Shown piece after piece: positions 53,674-64,000 of a stretch of DNA of 64,000 nt (position 1 is the stretch's first letter; every line of letters starts with the position of its first letter). A model generated the notes under the pieces. That model did no database searches. It had not been told where the DNA came from and saw only the letters and a program-made list of their open reading frames with translations. This DNA comes from Corticium candelabrum (Eukaryota > Porifera > Homoscleromorpha > Homosclerophorida > Plakinidae): NCBI RefSeq assembly GCF_963422355.1, contig NC_085094.1, positions 6,340,270 through 6,404,269 on the forward strand, read 5' to 3'. Made by a program: the position numbers and the translations under genes.

Positions 53674-56600
53674 CTGCACAAAAATATAAAAATTCAAAAA
53701 AGAAAGAATAATAAACAAACATTCAGAGAGAAATCACAAAATACCATTATCACAGATTCTGGCTTCTCTTTGATCCAGACATGCGTTTTGCAGATAGCTG
53801 TAAGAAACCGTTCGTGTTCTGAACTGTTCGTTGCCTTTGCACTCACTCCAGTTGCTCCAGAGGTCATACTTACAACCTAATTCACAAGAAACAAAACTGA
53901 ATAAGCAATCAGTCTATAGTACTCTTTAATAATTTGACCATAAATGGAGACAGTTTCCATCTTGGCAGCCAGGACATAGGCCTTCACGACTGGCTTAACC
54001 TCACGTCCCAACGACTTCTCATGAACACAAGCATCATAAAATGGTGTAATATTGACGACATGATAGCCATCAGCTAGAACTTCATTGAACAACTTGGTAC
54101 AAAACTGAAGTGTGTCTGGCATGACAGTTGGTGTTATGGTGACTGGGGTTCTCACTAGTGCGGGTTCTTTTGTGCACTGACTTTTTGGTACAATCCAGCT
54201 TTGAGTAAATGCCTCAAGAGAAGGAGCCAACTTCCAAGACGGTGTTCTCATTTCATCATCGTATGTTCCAGTAGAGTTGGCATTGCCACAAAGTCCAGCT
54301 ACCTGGTTGCTGTACAATCGATCAATTGAGATAACAAAGTCACCTCTGTTGTAGTATACATCAAGTCCAGCAAATGCATTAAAATAGACATAGCGTTGTG
54401 TGCCGTGTGTCACTGTACGTACGTCTACTACATGCTGGAGAGTATATGGGAGAGATTTCCAGACACCGTCTACCTTCAACTGAGTGCTGTCAGGTGTAAG
54501 TTCATATACGTTGCCATTGATGTAAACTTTAACAACAGTATCATGAATGGTGATGGCAAATGTGTCATTGAGATGCCTGTGCCGCGCCAATACATACTCA
54601 CAAGATGGACTGAGATTGTATGTGTACTTCAAGCCATCAAATGTGATAAAGTGGTTCTTGAAAACTTGACACACAGCTAAGAATGTACGCAAACCTGACT
54701 ATAGTGACAACTCATAAGTATAATGATATGTAAACTCACGATTGAAAATTGGGAATGAAAGGTTGACGCTTCCATAGATCTTATCAAGATTCAAAAACCT
54801 CATTTCTGGGATTCTAAACAAACTGGACTCGATGGTAGCATTGACTTTCAATCCGTCTATAGTGCCATTGACAAAAACAAAATGCTCCTGACTTCCTTCA
54901 ACGTAACCTTTAGCAAATAGCTTCCAAAACTTCTTCTGCTTGAGAGAGCCATTGGTAAAGATTTCAAACTCTGGCAACCTGATGAGAGCACTCATTGTGT
55001 CATTATATCGCCTGTGCATGGCAGTGGCATAGAAGTATGTACGATTGAATTTGGAAATGCCAGTTAAGTTTGAAAAGGTTGTGTTGATGGAAAGTTTGCC
55101 TTCAAAGGCAGATGGGTAGAAGACTTCAGAAGTGATATTGAACGAACTGCTGGCATTGACTGGAAGACTGGACAATGACCAGTTGAACATACTTGTCCAT
55201 TTATCAGAACCAAGAGCAGCAAACTCCATCAACTTATCAAAACCAAGCATCCAGCCCAGTGATGAATCATTCCACCACAGTGATGAATTGATCCACTTGT
55301 TAGATCCGACTCCTGTCAAACTTGTGTTAATTTGACCGCTGGCCCAACTCATTTCTGTCTCATTCCACACTGTAAAATTGAGCTTCCTTACTGTCTGGTT
55401 AAAGTTCATCAAAATAACTGTGAAATTGGCTGGTCCAGAGAGAGGAAACAGGGGAGCCATTGGAAGCATGCTAGTGTTGGGGTAACTGATATTAGAGAAA
55501 ACATCAATGCCTACAAAGTCAGCACCAATAGGTTCATAGATCTGAGTCTAGAAACCAATAAAGATCAAGACATCATTACTATAATCAACAACATGCTGCA
55601 AAATGACATCATACGTTGTTTCTTGTTTCAACACCAAGTATATACCACTGACCATCCACTTCAGCAAATGGTGTGTAGCTGCAAAGATACATTATAATGA
55701 ATTGTAACCGTACATCATAAAACATGTATGAACATCAAACCTGGAATTTAGAAGCCATAATTCGTGGGGTGTTTCAAGAATCTCAATGCTTGTAGTATAG
55801 TTAGTAAATGCTTTGGCTTCTATACGTTGTGTGAAGTTGGATGTTGCGTTAGCAAAGAAACCAAGCTTTGGCTGATAATCATATGCATCCAGTACAAATT
55901 CAACATCCATTGCAACAGAGAACCTATAAAACAAGGTATATCAATAGCAGTGCAACTAAGCCCACAAACAAAATCTTGCTTTGGTGTAATTTCTCCATAT
56001 ATGTTGACCATCTTTTCCTCCTCGTAACCGAACAATTTCTGGATCCACGTGGGAAGAGAATCATAAATTGGATGCTCAGTTTTATAGGTGACAATACTTC
56101 CTGCATCGAGCTGCAAGTATCCAGTTGCTTTGCTATCCAGATACAGCGGCATACCAAGAATTGTTGGAATGACAGTCTTAATATCCAACAACGATGCAGC
56201 CTTGGTAAAGTTGAAAGTTTCGTTCCACAAAGACACTTCTCCCTTATTCAAGTAGTCATAAATGTAACCCTTCCTCCAATGTTGAATAAACTCCATTGAT
56301 TTGGAAATAAATGAACTATAAGTGAGTTTTTCAAACATGGCTTCAGTGATAAGACTGCGTAGTTTGGTAATGTCAGCATCATTGTACAAGTGTTCCATGA
56401 TCTCATCTTCCTCAATCTGTTCCCATAGCAACTCCTGTCCAAGAAATTTCAGGTAACCAGCTGCAGATACATTGTGTCTTGGTCTGTCATAATCAAAGTC
56501 ATCCTGTATATCAAACCAAAGCAATGAAATTCAAAGTTTGAATGTTGTACATTTTCGAACTTAAATACACATACATGTCTTGCAAGGCCACTGATATTGC

Positions 56601-59600
56601 TCTTGCGTGTGCCTCTCAAAATGTAGCCAGTGGGGCCAAATACATGGCGAATCAGTTCCTCAATACCAGACGCACGGAAACCAGTCTGTAACAAAAACAA
56701 CAGAAATTAAATCAAGCCATGTTAAGTAAACACATTTATGATCAATATACTCACCTCAAATACATCAAATTCATAACCAAACATGCTGGCTTTCACCTTC
56801 ATTGAAGAAGCACGTGGAATGTAGCTGGAATCCTTATAAACTGATGTAATTGTCACACCAGCTCCCATCACATCGCGAGGTAGAGGACGAGTCATTGGAA
56901 GGTCAGCTGTACCAAGTAGAATCAAGATACACATCAGTACAAGTCATACATTCAGATAAGATGAACAATACCAAGAGAGGCATAGCCACGAATGGACTTC
57001 GACTGTGAGTAACTCATGTCAGCAGATTCACAAATGGGAAACACATCAGCTGATTTCCAAAGATAGTATACAGCCTCACGACTGCAAACAAAAAGCTAGT
57101 CATCCAAATAATTCCAAATTTTATACAGTTCTCTGTTATACCGTTTTCGAAGTGACGTATCTCGAGCGTGGATCAAGCTCTGTGCATAGCTGCAAACATA
57201 GCTCTTGATATTTTCACTCTTTTCAGTCAACATGGAATTCCTAAACTTCATCATTAGATCACGAGGGACAGTGTAGCGACTGTTGATAGTGTGTATAAAT
57301 GTATTGAAGGCTGCAATACGAAGCTCTTCATCCTCAGATGTATTCATATACAAGTCAAACGCATACCATCGAACCTATGACCAGAAAGTGAATAATAGAA
57401 ATCACCCCACCACTTGAACAACTGCTCACCAACTCAGGTGCTCTTATAGAGGTTTCCTTCAATGCATAAAGAGCTTGGATTCGACCTTCTACAAGTAGTT
57501 TCATATTGGTAACAGCTTTCTTGAGTTCAGTAATTGCAGTTGGAATTCTTGCATTCTTGAGAGCTTTAATGGCATGTATAGCCAGTTTGTATGGCTTTCT
57601 GTATGTCTTGTTCTGAAGGTCAGAAAGATCAAATTCAACAGGAAGCTCAGCAATGGACTCCCTCATCGTATTGAGCAGAAGATCTGTTGCCTATATACAA
57701 AAAATAATTTACAATATTAACTGACTGCTACATACACCCATGCTATATGGCATTCAGCACACAGCAATGTAACATAAAGACGAACTAGATCAACAAAACA
57801 TTACTTTCTTGACTTCAAGTCTGCATTTGTCCATTTCACTATGGTAGACTCGACCAAGAACTGTACCCAAGACAAGTATCATAGTCTCATTTTCTCTATT
57901 GTTGGTGACCAGTTTCTACACAATGTACAATTCTTATTGCTGGAACAAGACATTGTTATAAAATTCTCACCGTAGTATATAGAAGTAGATTACATGGATC
58001 AACATACTCCAGATGTGTAGCAGCCAAGCTAAGAGTGAGCTCCAACCTTCGAGACTTAATAAGTTGGAAGTCTTTAGTTAACTCAACAATCATTTCCACT
58101 GCTGGATCAGTTTGAACAAACATCAGAGCATCCAAAAAGAACTCACTTCAAACACAAAAACAAGACATTGACATGAAATATGGTAAACTATACCACAACC
58201 ATCTTACTGCTTCAAATGTATATTCTTCTGAAACAAAAATTTCATTTCCTTAATATCACGCTGGTATTTTTTCATCTTTTCTTGTGCTTCTGGTTTATAG
58301 TACTCATTTCTCAGGTTCAAAAGTTCATCTCTGTTCAGCTGGCGCATGTAGTCAATTACTTTCATGAATACAAGAGGAACAGCGTGAGGTTGAACATCAG
58401 GCAAACTCTCGATGATTGTCCTTGCTTTTTCATATCGAGATACAGTATCACGATCTGGAAACTTGGCTTGACAGTCAAATCTCAAGTCAAACAAACGGCC
58501 AGAGGTTGTAACTAAACAAATTTATCACTTAGGACTCAGTCATAACGTTACAAATCTATAATTTGTACATTTCTGCTCGCACTCGAGATCAGCTGTCTTC
58601 AGTAACACAAGCGTTTGTCTACAGAATTGGAACAACTTGTCATAAGACATCAGTGTAATATAATGTCTTTGTGTAACCAACCTAAGAGTGCTGGTGATGC
58701 GCCCAGCCTCCTTGCTGAGTGGAGCCAATTCCTCATATTGAGTCACATTCGCATAAGTAAAGTAGTCTTCATCATTTAAAAATTTGTATTCAGCTGTCAT
58801 TCGACCAACAGCGAACTTTGCTTCCTGGTCCTGCAGAAATTAACAAGTTGCAATAGCATCAATAACCCATTCCTACAAGAAGTAATATTGAACGCACTAT
58901 GGTGGGAGTAAATATGAGTGAAGGCCTGTTCAAGTAGGTACATCGTTGACATTTGGTTGTATCTCGACTCTTCAATACATATGTTTCACTTCCTGTGTGA
59001 TACTCTCTGACATCAGTCCAACAATCGCCCAGAACATCAACCTACATAATAATCATAGGGTGACATCACTGATAATATCTAAAGTGGCTAATGAATCAGC
59101 TGAGGTGATAAGTAATTAAATCATCAAATTTCACCTCACCTCTTCAACTGTTTCGATGTCATCCCAACCCTTAGTGGTAGCTTGCCCAGCACTGAGAATA
59201 CCTCGTTTTACATTGAGAATATAATCAGGCTCCTCTTCATGAGGATGTAAAGCATAGATTTGACCATTTTTCCTTTCAAATAGCAATGGATACATCTTCA
59301 GCGCTTCACACAGTTTTGTTGAAGGTTGAACAGTCATTGTTGGTATTGCAAAGCTGCTACAGTCTGTAACCTACACACAAAGACCATGGCAAATGAGAAA
59401 TATCTGACACAAAAGAATTCGATCTTTACCTTCAATTCCATCACGTTAGACCCATCCAGTGTCCTCACACGCAAGTTCATCTCCATCCTTACACCTGGTT
59501 GAAAAGGTGATGTACCAGGAATGCCTTGTAATGCCTCAGAAACATAAGAATAGTAGAGTTCGCGCCCTGCAGCAAAACACAAATATTATCACCACAGTAC

Positions 59601-59808
59601 ACCTGTACACTTAAGTGACCACAGTTATAATCATGACATAGACAAATCATTTACCTGTATTGCAAGGTCGTGGAGCTGCACCAGTAATGCAACAACAAAA
59701 AATCAAAGAAACAAGCAAGTCAAAGAGCCAGTAAGCATTCATTGACTAAAAAGTTTTATTACTTGCATAAGTCAATGTGACCAACAAAGCAAACGCTAGA
59801 ATCCTCAT
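53423..59808 (-). CDS. LLTP-D: vitellogenin-like protein with vWD, TSP1 and cystine-knot-like C-terminus
   Basis: Exon 1 (59808-59763) encodes MRILAFALLVTLTYA, 46 nt and phase 1 as in the other three genes; a short exon adds PRPCN. The lipid-binding barrel follows (YYSYVSEALQGIPGTSPFQP, then YILNVKRGILSAGQ), then the helical domain (58.5-57.1 kb; DEELRIAAFNTFIHTI) and the beta-sheet domain (56.9-55.7 kb; VIPTILGMPLYLDSKATGYL). The exon at 55469-54699 is rich in N-x-S/T sites but lacks the GKWY repeats of A-C. A von Willebrand D domain (about 54680-53939) with GLCGNANSTGTYDDE and a following Cys pair comes next. Separate phase-compatible exons then encode a thrombospondin type 1 repeat (53876-53745) and a cystine-knot-like domain (53673-53423). 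vWD is standard in vitellogenin; TSP1 plus CTCK after it is not. Probably the ancestral-type member of the array, with a yolk or lipoprotein role. Confidence 0.92.
53745..53876 (-). other. Thrombospondin type 1 repeat exon of LLTP-D
   Basis: This 44-residue exon reads CKYDLWSNWSECKGNEQFRT followed by RTVSYSYLQNACLDQREARI then CDN. WSNWSEC plus an Arg-Thr-Arg track and later cysteines is the TSP1 pattern, whose Trp side chains are often C-mannosylated. It joins in phase on both sides. Confidence 0.82.
53939..54680 (-). other. von Willebrand factor type D domain of LLTP-D
   Basis: The segment starts near CQVFKNHFITFDGLKYTYNL, matching the vWD opening, and contains the hallmark GLCGNANSTGTYDD. 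A C8-like stretch follows (FCTKLFNEVLADGYHVVN then DACVHE). The exon ends at tatg with donor gtcaaa, leaving phase 1, which fits the next exon. Confidence 0.9.
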
Positions 59809-62800
59809 CTTGTCCAAGTCTGAATCGATGTTGACTCCACAAGGATTTGATGAGAATGAGGCTGTGATCAAAGACTTGGTTGTTTAATCAAAATCTGTTG
59901 ATGCTCATAAGGTACCGTCCTACGTCATTGATCACTTGATAACATTGTTCTCTCTAAGATCAATCAAACATAATTTTGTAGTTGTGTCAGACCACTCAAC
60001 CTACACTTGTGAGAGACTCATAACCCATGACCTTTACACAGCATCTACTTAAACCATAATAAATTAAATTTGCAATTCATTATCTTTGTCTATAAGATCA
60101 GCTCCAGTTAACTGATCATGATGTATGCACATAATTTACCGTATGTGATTGATACAGAACTGAGAACCGTTTGTTAGTATATATAAGCACTTGTAATACC
60201 AATGCCTAATGTAAACCATTTTTAATCTGTTGCTGTCTAAACTAATTCATATTTGTATTTCTTGAAAGCAAGTGAATAATGCAACAACAGTTTGCTACTA
60301 TTCATACTCAAATCTCTACGTAGAAAGACAAGTGAAATAGATATCATGCAAATGCTACATAGTCCATCAAATATAGATATTACTTAGCTTTGTTTCTCAT
60401 GCACATCGACCACCCAAACTGAGGTAAGAAGATTCACTACAGATAGTCGATTGACTGCACTAGTCCTGTTTGTAATAATGAGTAAACTCACCATCATATA
60501 AGGAGCCTGATAATATATTCATTGCAGCCAAATAGGAATGATGGATCACTTCTTGTGCCCATGACATAAGATCATCCACCAAGACGAGCTGACGTTTGGT
60601 ATTGCAACAAAATCCAAATGAATGGTCATAACATAATGTTTGTTTCTCTCAACTGATATAGCTAACTTTGGAGGATTTCAAGAGCACATCTGCAATTAAG
60701 TTAAAAGGCAGCTTTAGACAAAAACGAATGAGCTAGTGTTATCTGGATTAAAATCAAAATTAAAATAAGAAAATTAAGGCAAAGTTTGATCAACCTCAGA
60801 TCTGCAGCTGTTAGAAGATTGCATGCATATAACTGACAGACATGCTACAAAACTTGAAAACAACATATATACTTCACCATCACATCAACTGCAAACCAGA
60901 CAACTTCCACTGGTGCACCCTCTTCAACAAACAAACAAGCAAACAGACAAACAGACTGAACAGCAAAGCAAACTACAACACAAAAAGACAAAAACTTACA
61001 TACATACTTAAACAAAGGCAAATAAACACACAAACAGACACCGTCTTTCCGTTCTAAAAAAATTGACCCATCTCAACCTTTTCTACTAGATGGTCATAAA
61101 AAGCAAACCAACAAATGTACACTACACTAAAACTTTGTTAGAAATCTATTCTGTACTTTGTCAAACAGAAACTTATAACTGACAGATTTGATTAGTTCCA
61201 TAAAATTGAATTGGGCTTTTGCCATTTCTCTCTGTCCCAAGCAGCTCAGTTGCCAGCATCAATTCAACAGTTTTAAAGTTTCATTTACGATTCTCTTGTA
61301 AGCAGATAAACATCTGTTGTGCAAAAAAGAAATTAACAATAAGACTTGTGCTGAGTGTGTCCTACTCTCTCAATCTTGCTAGCTTATCTGACTCCAGTAC
61401 CTTAACAACAGATAAATAATACAAGAATAATAACAGCATGTCTTACATTTGAAGGAGGAGATTGTGATCCTACTAGACTAATGTTATGAATGATACAGAA
61501 AACACCAATTTTCGCAAATGATCTAACAACTTGCCTTGTTATGTAACACTCACAATGGATCTGCCTACATGACTGCCACCTTGTCAGCAACAACTGAAAA
61601 TATCAGTCAATCAAAACAGCCACTTTATAAGCACCAAACGAGCGGGTCTGGTACACATTAAGAGACTAACAGGTTGTCAGTATCTCCTGCTGATTATCGC
61701 AGTTGTAAACTTGACAACTTCTGCAGCCATGATAATCACTAGCTGATCAACTGCCAGCTATAACACCATCAAGGTGGTAAATGATTGAAGATCAATTTGA
61801 GACTGATAAACCTATCTCTGTCCATGCAGCTCATTGTTAACTAACCTGTGTAAAGAAATCAACAAACATTTTGCAAAAGCAGTTTTGAGAAGTACATTTT
61901 CATCTAACATGAGTTGCCTATTTCATTTACTACCCTAGCTCGCTCAATCAGATAAGCATTAATTAACGTCATTACGTTGGTACATGTAGGCAGCAGTAAA
62001 GGTGCAACAACTTTGAGTACAATTACCACAGCAAAAGACTACTGAACAAATCAGAGTACTGACTCACAGGCTTCAAATTAAAGGTGTATGTTACTCCAGA
62101 ATCCTCCATCAGTATACAAATATAGAGAAAAACTATAGTGCAACAAGTGAAAAGTCTGTTTATATAATACACCAGCAAATAGAAACTACAGCAATTAAAA
62201 AAAAAGACTCACTCTACCAAAAGGTAAATTCACGAAGCTAATTAATTAAGGTAATTATGAGATTCGTTTTCACAGGCATCATTACCTACTGTGTCGAGTG
62301 AACGTAAGTTACAAGACTGATAAACCAAACAGTTGTTCGTAAATCACGTACCTAGATGAGTACGTGCTGCACATATGCATGAGACAGTTGCAAATTAAAG
62401 TAGAAGAAAAATGAAATCTTGCGGTTGTACGTTCTAACGTACGTTGTACTGTACACTTTAGCTCTGACACGACAAACGGCTTTACAGACATACCAATGCG
62501 CATGCACAAACCAAAAATTCGATTCTCTCACCCACAGCGCGACACTTGTATACGGTCATCAGGGGAGAGTAACAGGCAGCGACGACTAGCTATGTGCTAC
62601 TTGCGCACAAACGCCCGGCAAACGTCCATAGCCGTATCTACGGCTCTGCACACGTCTACGCCTTGCGTAGCCAGACCTTTGCGCATACTTGTATGTAACA
62701 CTTGGCGAATTTTTTTTTGGAGCCCACTTTCTTTAGTACCCGGATAAACGTCCCGTATACGCTGTATTCTGCACGTGCCATAAGCCCGTCCTTCACGTGC

Positions 62801-62866
62801 CGGCTTTACGTATCCGCGCCAAATCCAGTCAAAAGTGCGTTTAGTCCCGCCTGTTTCTTTCGCGAC
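59809..62866. other. LLTP-D upstream region and spacer
   Basis: About 3 kb without supported exons. Short CAAA-type tracts lie around 60925-60960. The region shifts to higher GC after about 62500, consistent with the promoter of the divergent gene at 62867. Confidence 0.6.
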
Positions 62867-64000
62867 ATGTTTGCCAAGTTTTCGAGCTCTTTTCTTACGA
62901 CATTCAAGGGCAGGTTAGACAGTGAAGCCGTACTTATGCACACGTACATGAGACTCAATCTGCACTCCATCACGTGCCTACTTCTTTTCAATGCATTTAG
63001 GTCCGCTAGACACCTAAACAGGCAAGATTGTACGAGACTGACCTTTCCCAAAGTGAGTCCAGAGAAGGGCCAGCTCATCACTGTGCCCAAAGCCACTCAC
63101 TTTAGCGACCCACACAGTAGCCCAATGATGGCCAGTGAGTCTGCCTGCAGAAATCTGGCTGGAAGAATCAATGAGCAGGCTGGAGACAACACTCAAGCCG
63201 GTGCATTTCTATTTGGCGTATTCAATCTTGAAGGAATTAGAGAGTTCCAAGCAATACATGAAGCCAAATCCATTGCCTCCCAGGTATATGTACGTGAATT
63301 TTACTAACTAACCGGATTTCGCTAAAGCACACTTGAAGCAGTGTGCAAGAGTTACTAAATGCAACATTGTACACACACAACTACAAACTGGTTGTTATTT
63401 GACTTGCTACTCAGTACTGATATGCCACAGATTGTTATCAGTGCTCAGTATACACTAGCTTATTATACATGTGGTGTGTGTGTATGTGTGTGTGTCTGTG
63501 TCTGTGTCTGTGTATTTATATTATTATATCCAACCGGTAATGACTATAACTGGTTAGAATTGAATTATACAGCATCGTAAACTGGTAAACAAATGTCACA
63601 GCTGTTGCACTAGCAGCTTGAATAGTGGCATGATTTTGCTGGACACTACTTTGACATGCCATTCATTGATCCAACCTTCCAAATATATGCAATCTTCTTC
63701 ACATGTCCTACACACAATGCAAAACATTAAGCATAGCATTTCTTCAGTAAAATTTTTCATTTAATTAATCAATTAATTAAAAGACTGTACAGTACATGAA
63801 CTGGTTACTTGTACAGTGTAATGACATGGACCACACTCGCTGAACCATTGATTTTCAAGGGACCAATATATATGGACATTTGTTGCTGTCCAGAACACCA
63901 CAGAAAAGTATAGCTGCACCATTCTTGCAGCACTGGCTGTTAAAGGCAAAACATACATACACGCTTGCACTGGAAAATGTACAAAAACCCTTTTTTGCTA
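62867..64000 (+). CDS. Gene of unknown function, 5' part, probably continuing past the window
   Basis: Exon 1 (62867-62913) encodes MFAKFSSSFLTTFKG and exon 2 (63001-63283) continues in phase after a good acceptor (aatgcatttag). The second exon encodes RSARHLNRQDCTRLTFPKVS, then an AGRINEQAGDNTQAGAFLFG segment and FNLEGIREFQAIHEAKSIAS. A further exon probably begins at 63931 after ttcttgcag and reads HWLLKAKHTYTLALENVQKP in a compatible phase to the window edge. The basic, Ser/Phe-rich N-terminus without acidic residues looks like a mitochondrial targeting peptide. I do not recognise the family. If intron 2 were not removed the frame would end at 63307. Confidence 0.5.
63473..63513. repeat. 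Short (TG)n tract
   Basis: TG with TA and CT interruptions, inside the presumed intron of the 62867 gene. Confidence 0.85.

Overview
The window is nuclear DNA of an animal. Almost every gene is split by short GT-AG introns, there are long TG/CA microsatellites and small DNA-transposon relics, and the recognisable genes are animal ones (LIN54, NDUFA11, SPATA1, cytosolic IDH, vitellogenin-type lipid carriers). No gene fixes the species. Compactness, short introns and divergence from vertebrate and insect homologues suggest an early-branching invertebrate, perhaps a sponge; that is inference. All calls come from reading the sequence, and no database search was possible.

Left part (1-9.2 kb). 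A Cys-rich RING-like gene end lies on the minus strand (1.4-2.3 kb), with a weaker Cys/His exon on the plus strand near 4 kb. An internally deleted hAT-type transposon (5014-5883) has its inverted ends and a short target duplication. A four-exon NDUFA11 gene (complex I) follows, then two large dinucleotide arrays, then an intronless NADP isocitrate dehydrogenase ORF with a peroxisomal-type C-terminus.

Middle-left (9.3-18.3 kb, plus strand). LIN54, the DNA-binding subunit of the MuvB/DREAM cell-cycle complex, has twelve coding exons whose phases all close to give 700 residues. Its upstream region carries a CDE/CHR-like site, the kind of site LIN54 itself binds. SPATA1 follows in the same direction; its ends are well conserved and its middle is low complexity with a polyglutamine tract.

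Right part (20.3-59.8 kb, minus strand). Four large lipid transfer protein genes (vitellogenin/apolipophorin family, here LLTP-A to LLTP-D) stand in head-to-tail tandem. All four begin with a 46-nt signal-peptide exon ending in the same phase. A, B and C have a 2.1-2.8 kb final exon encoding a long glycosylation-rich repeat region. A and B end in a Cys-rich cystine-knot-like domain. C has lost that end and expanded a 56-residue repeat. D has instead a von Willebrand type D domain, a thrombospondin type 1 repeat and a cystine-knot-like domain. This array is the most novel part of the window. A small two-exon membrane-protein-like gene and a 1.8 kb hAT-like element lie between B and C, and a 1 kb near-palindrome lies between C and D. 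A plus-strand gene of unknown function starts at 62.87 kb and probably runs off the right edge.
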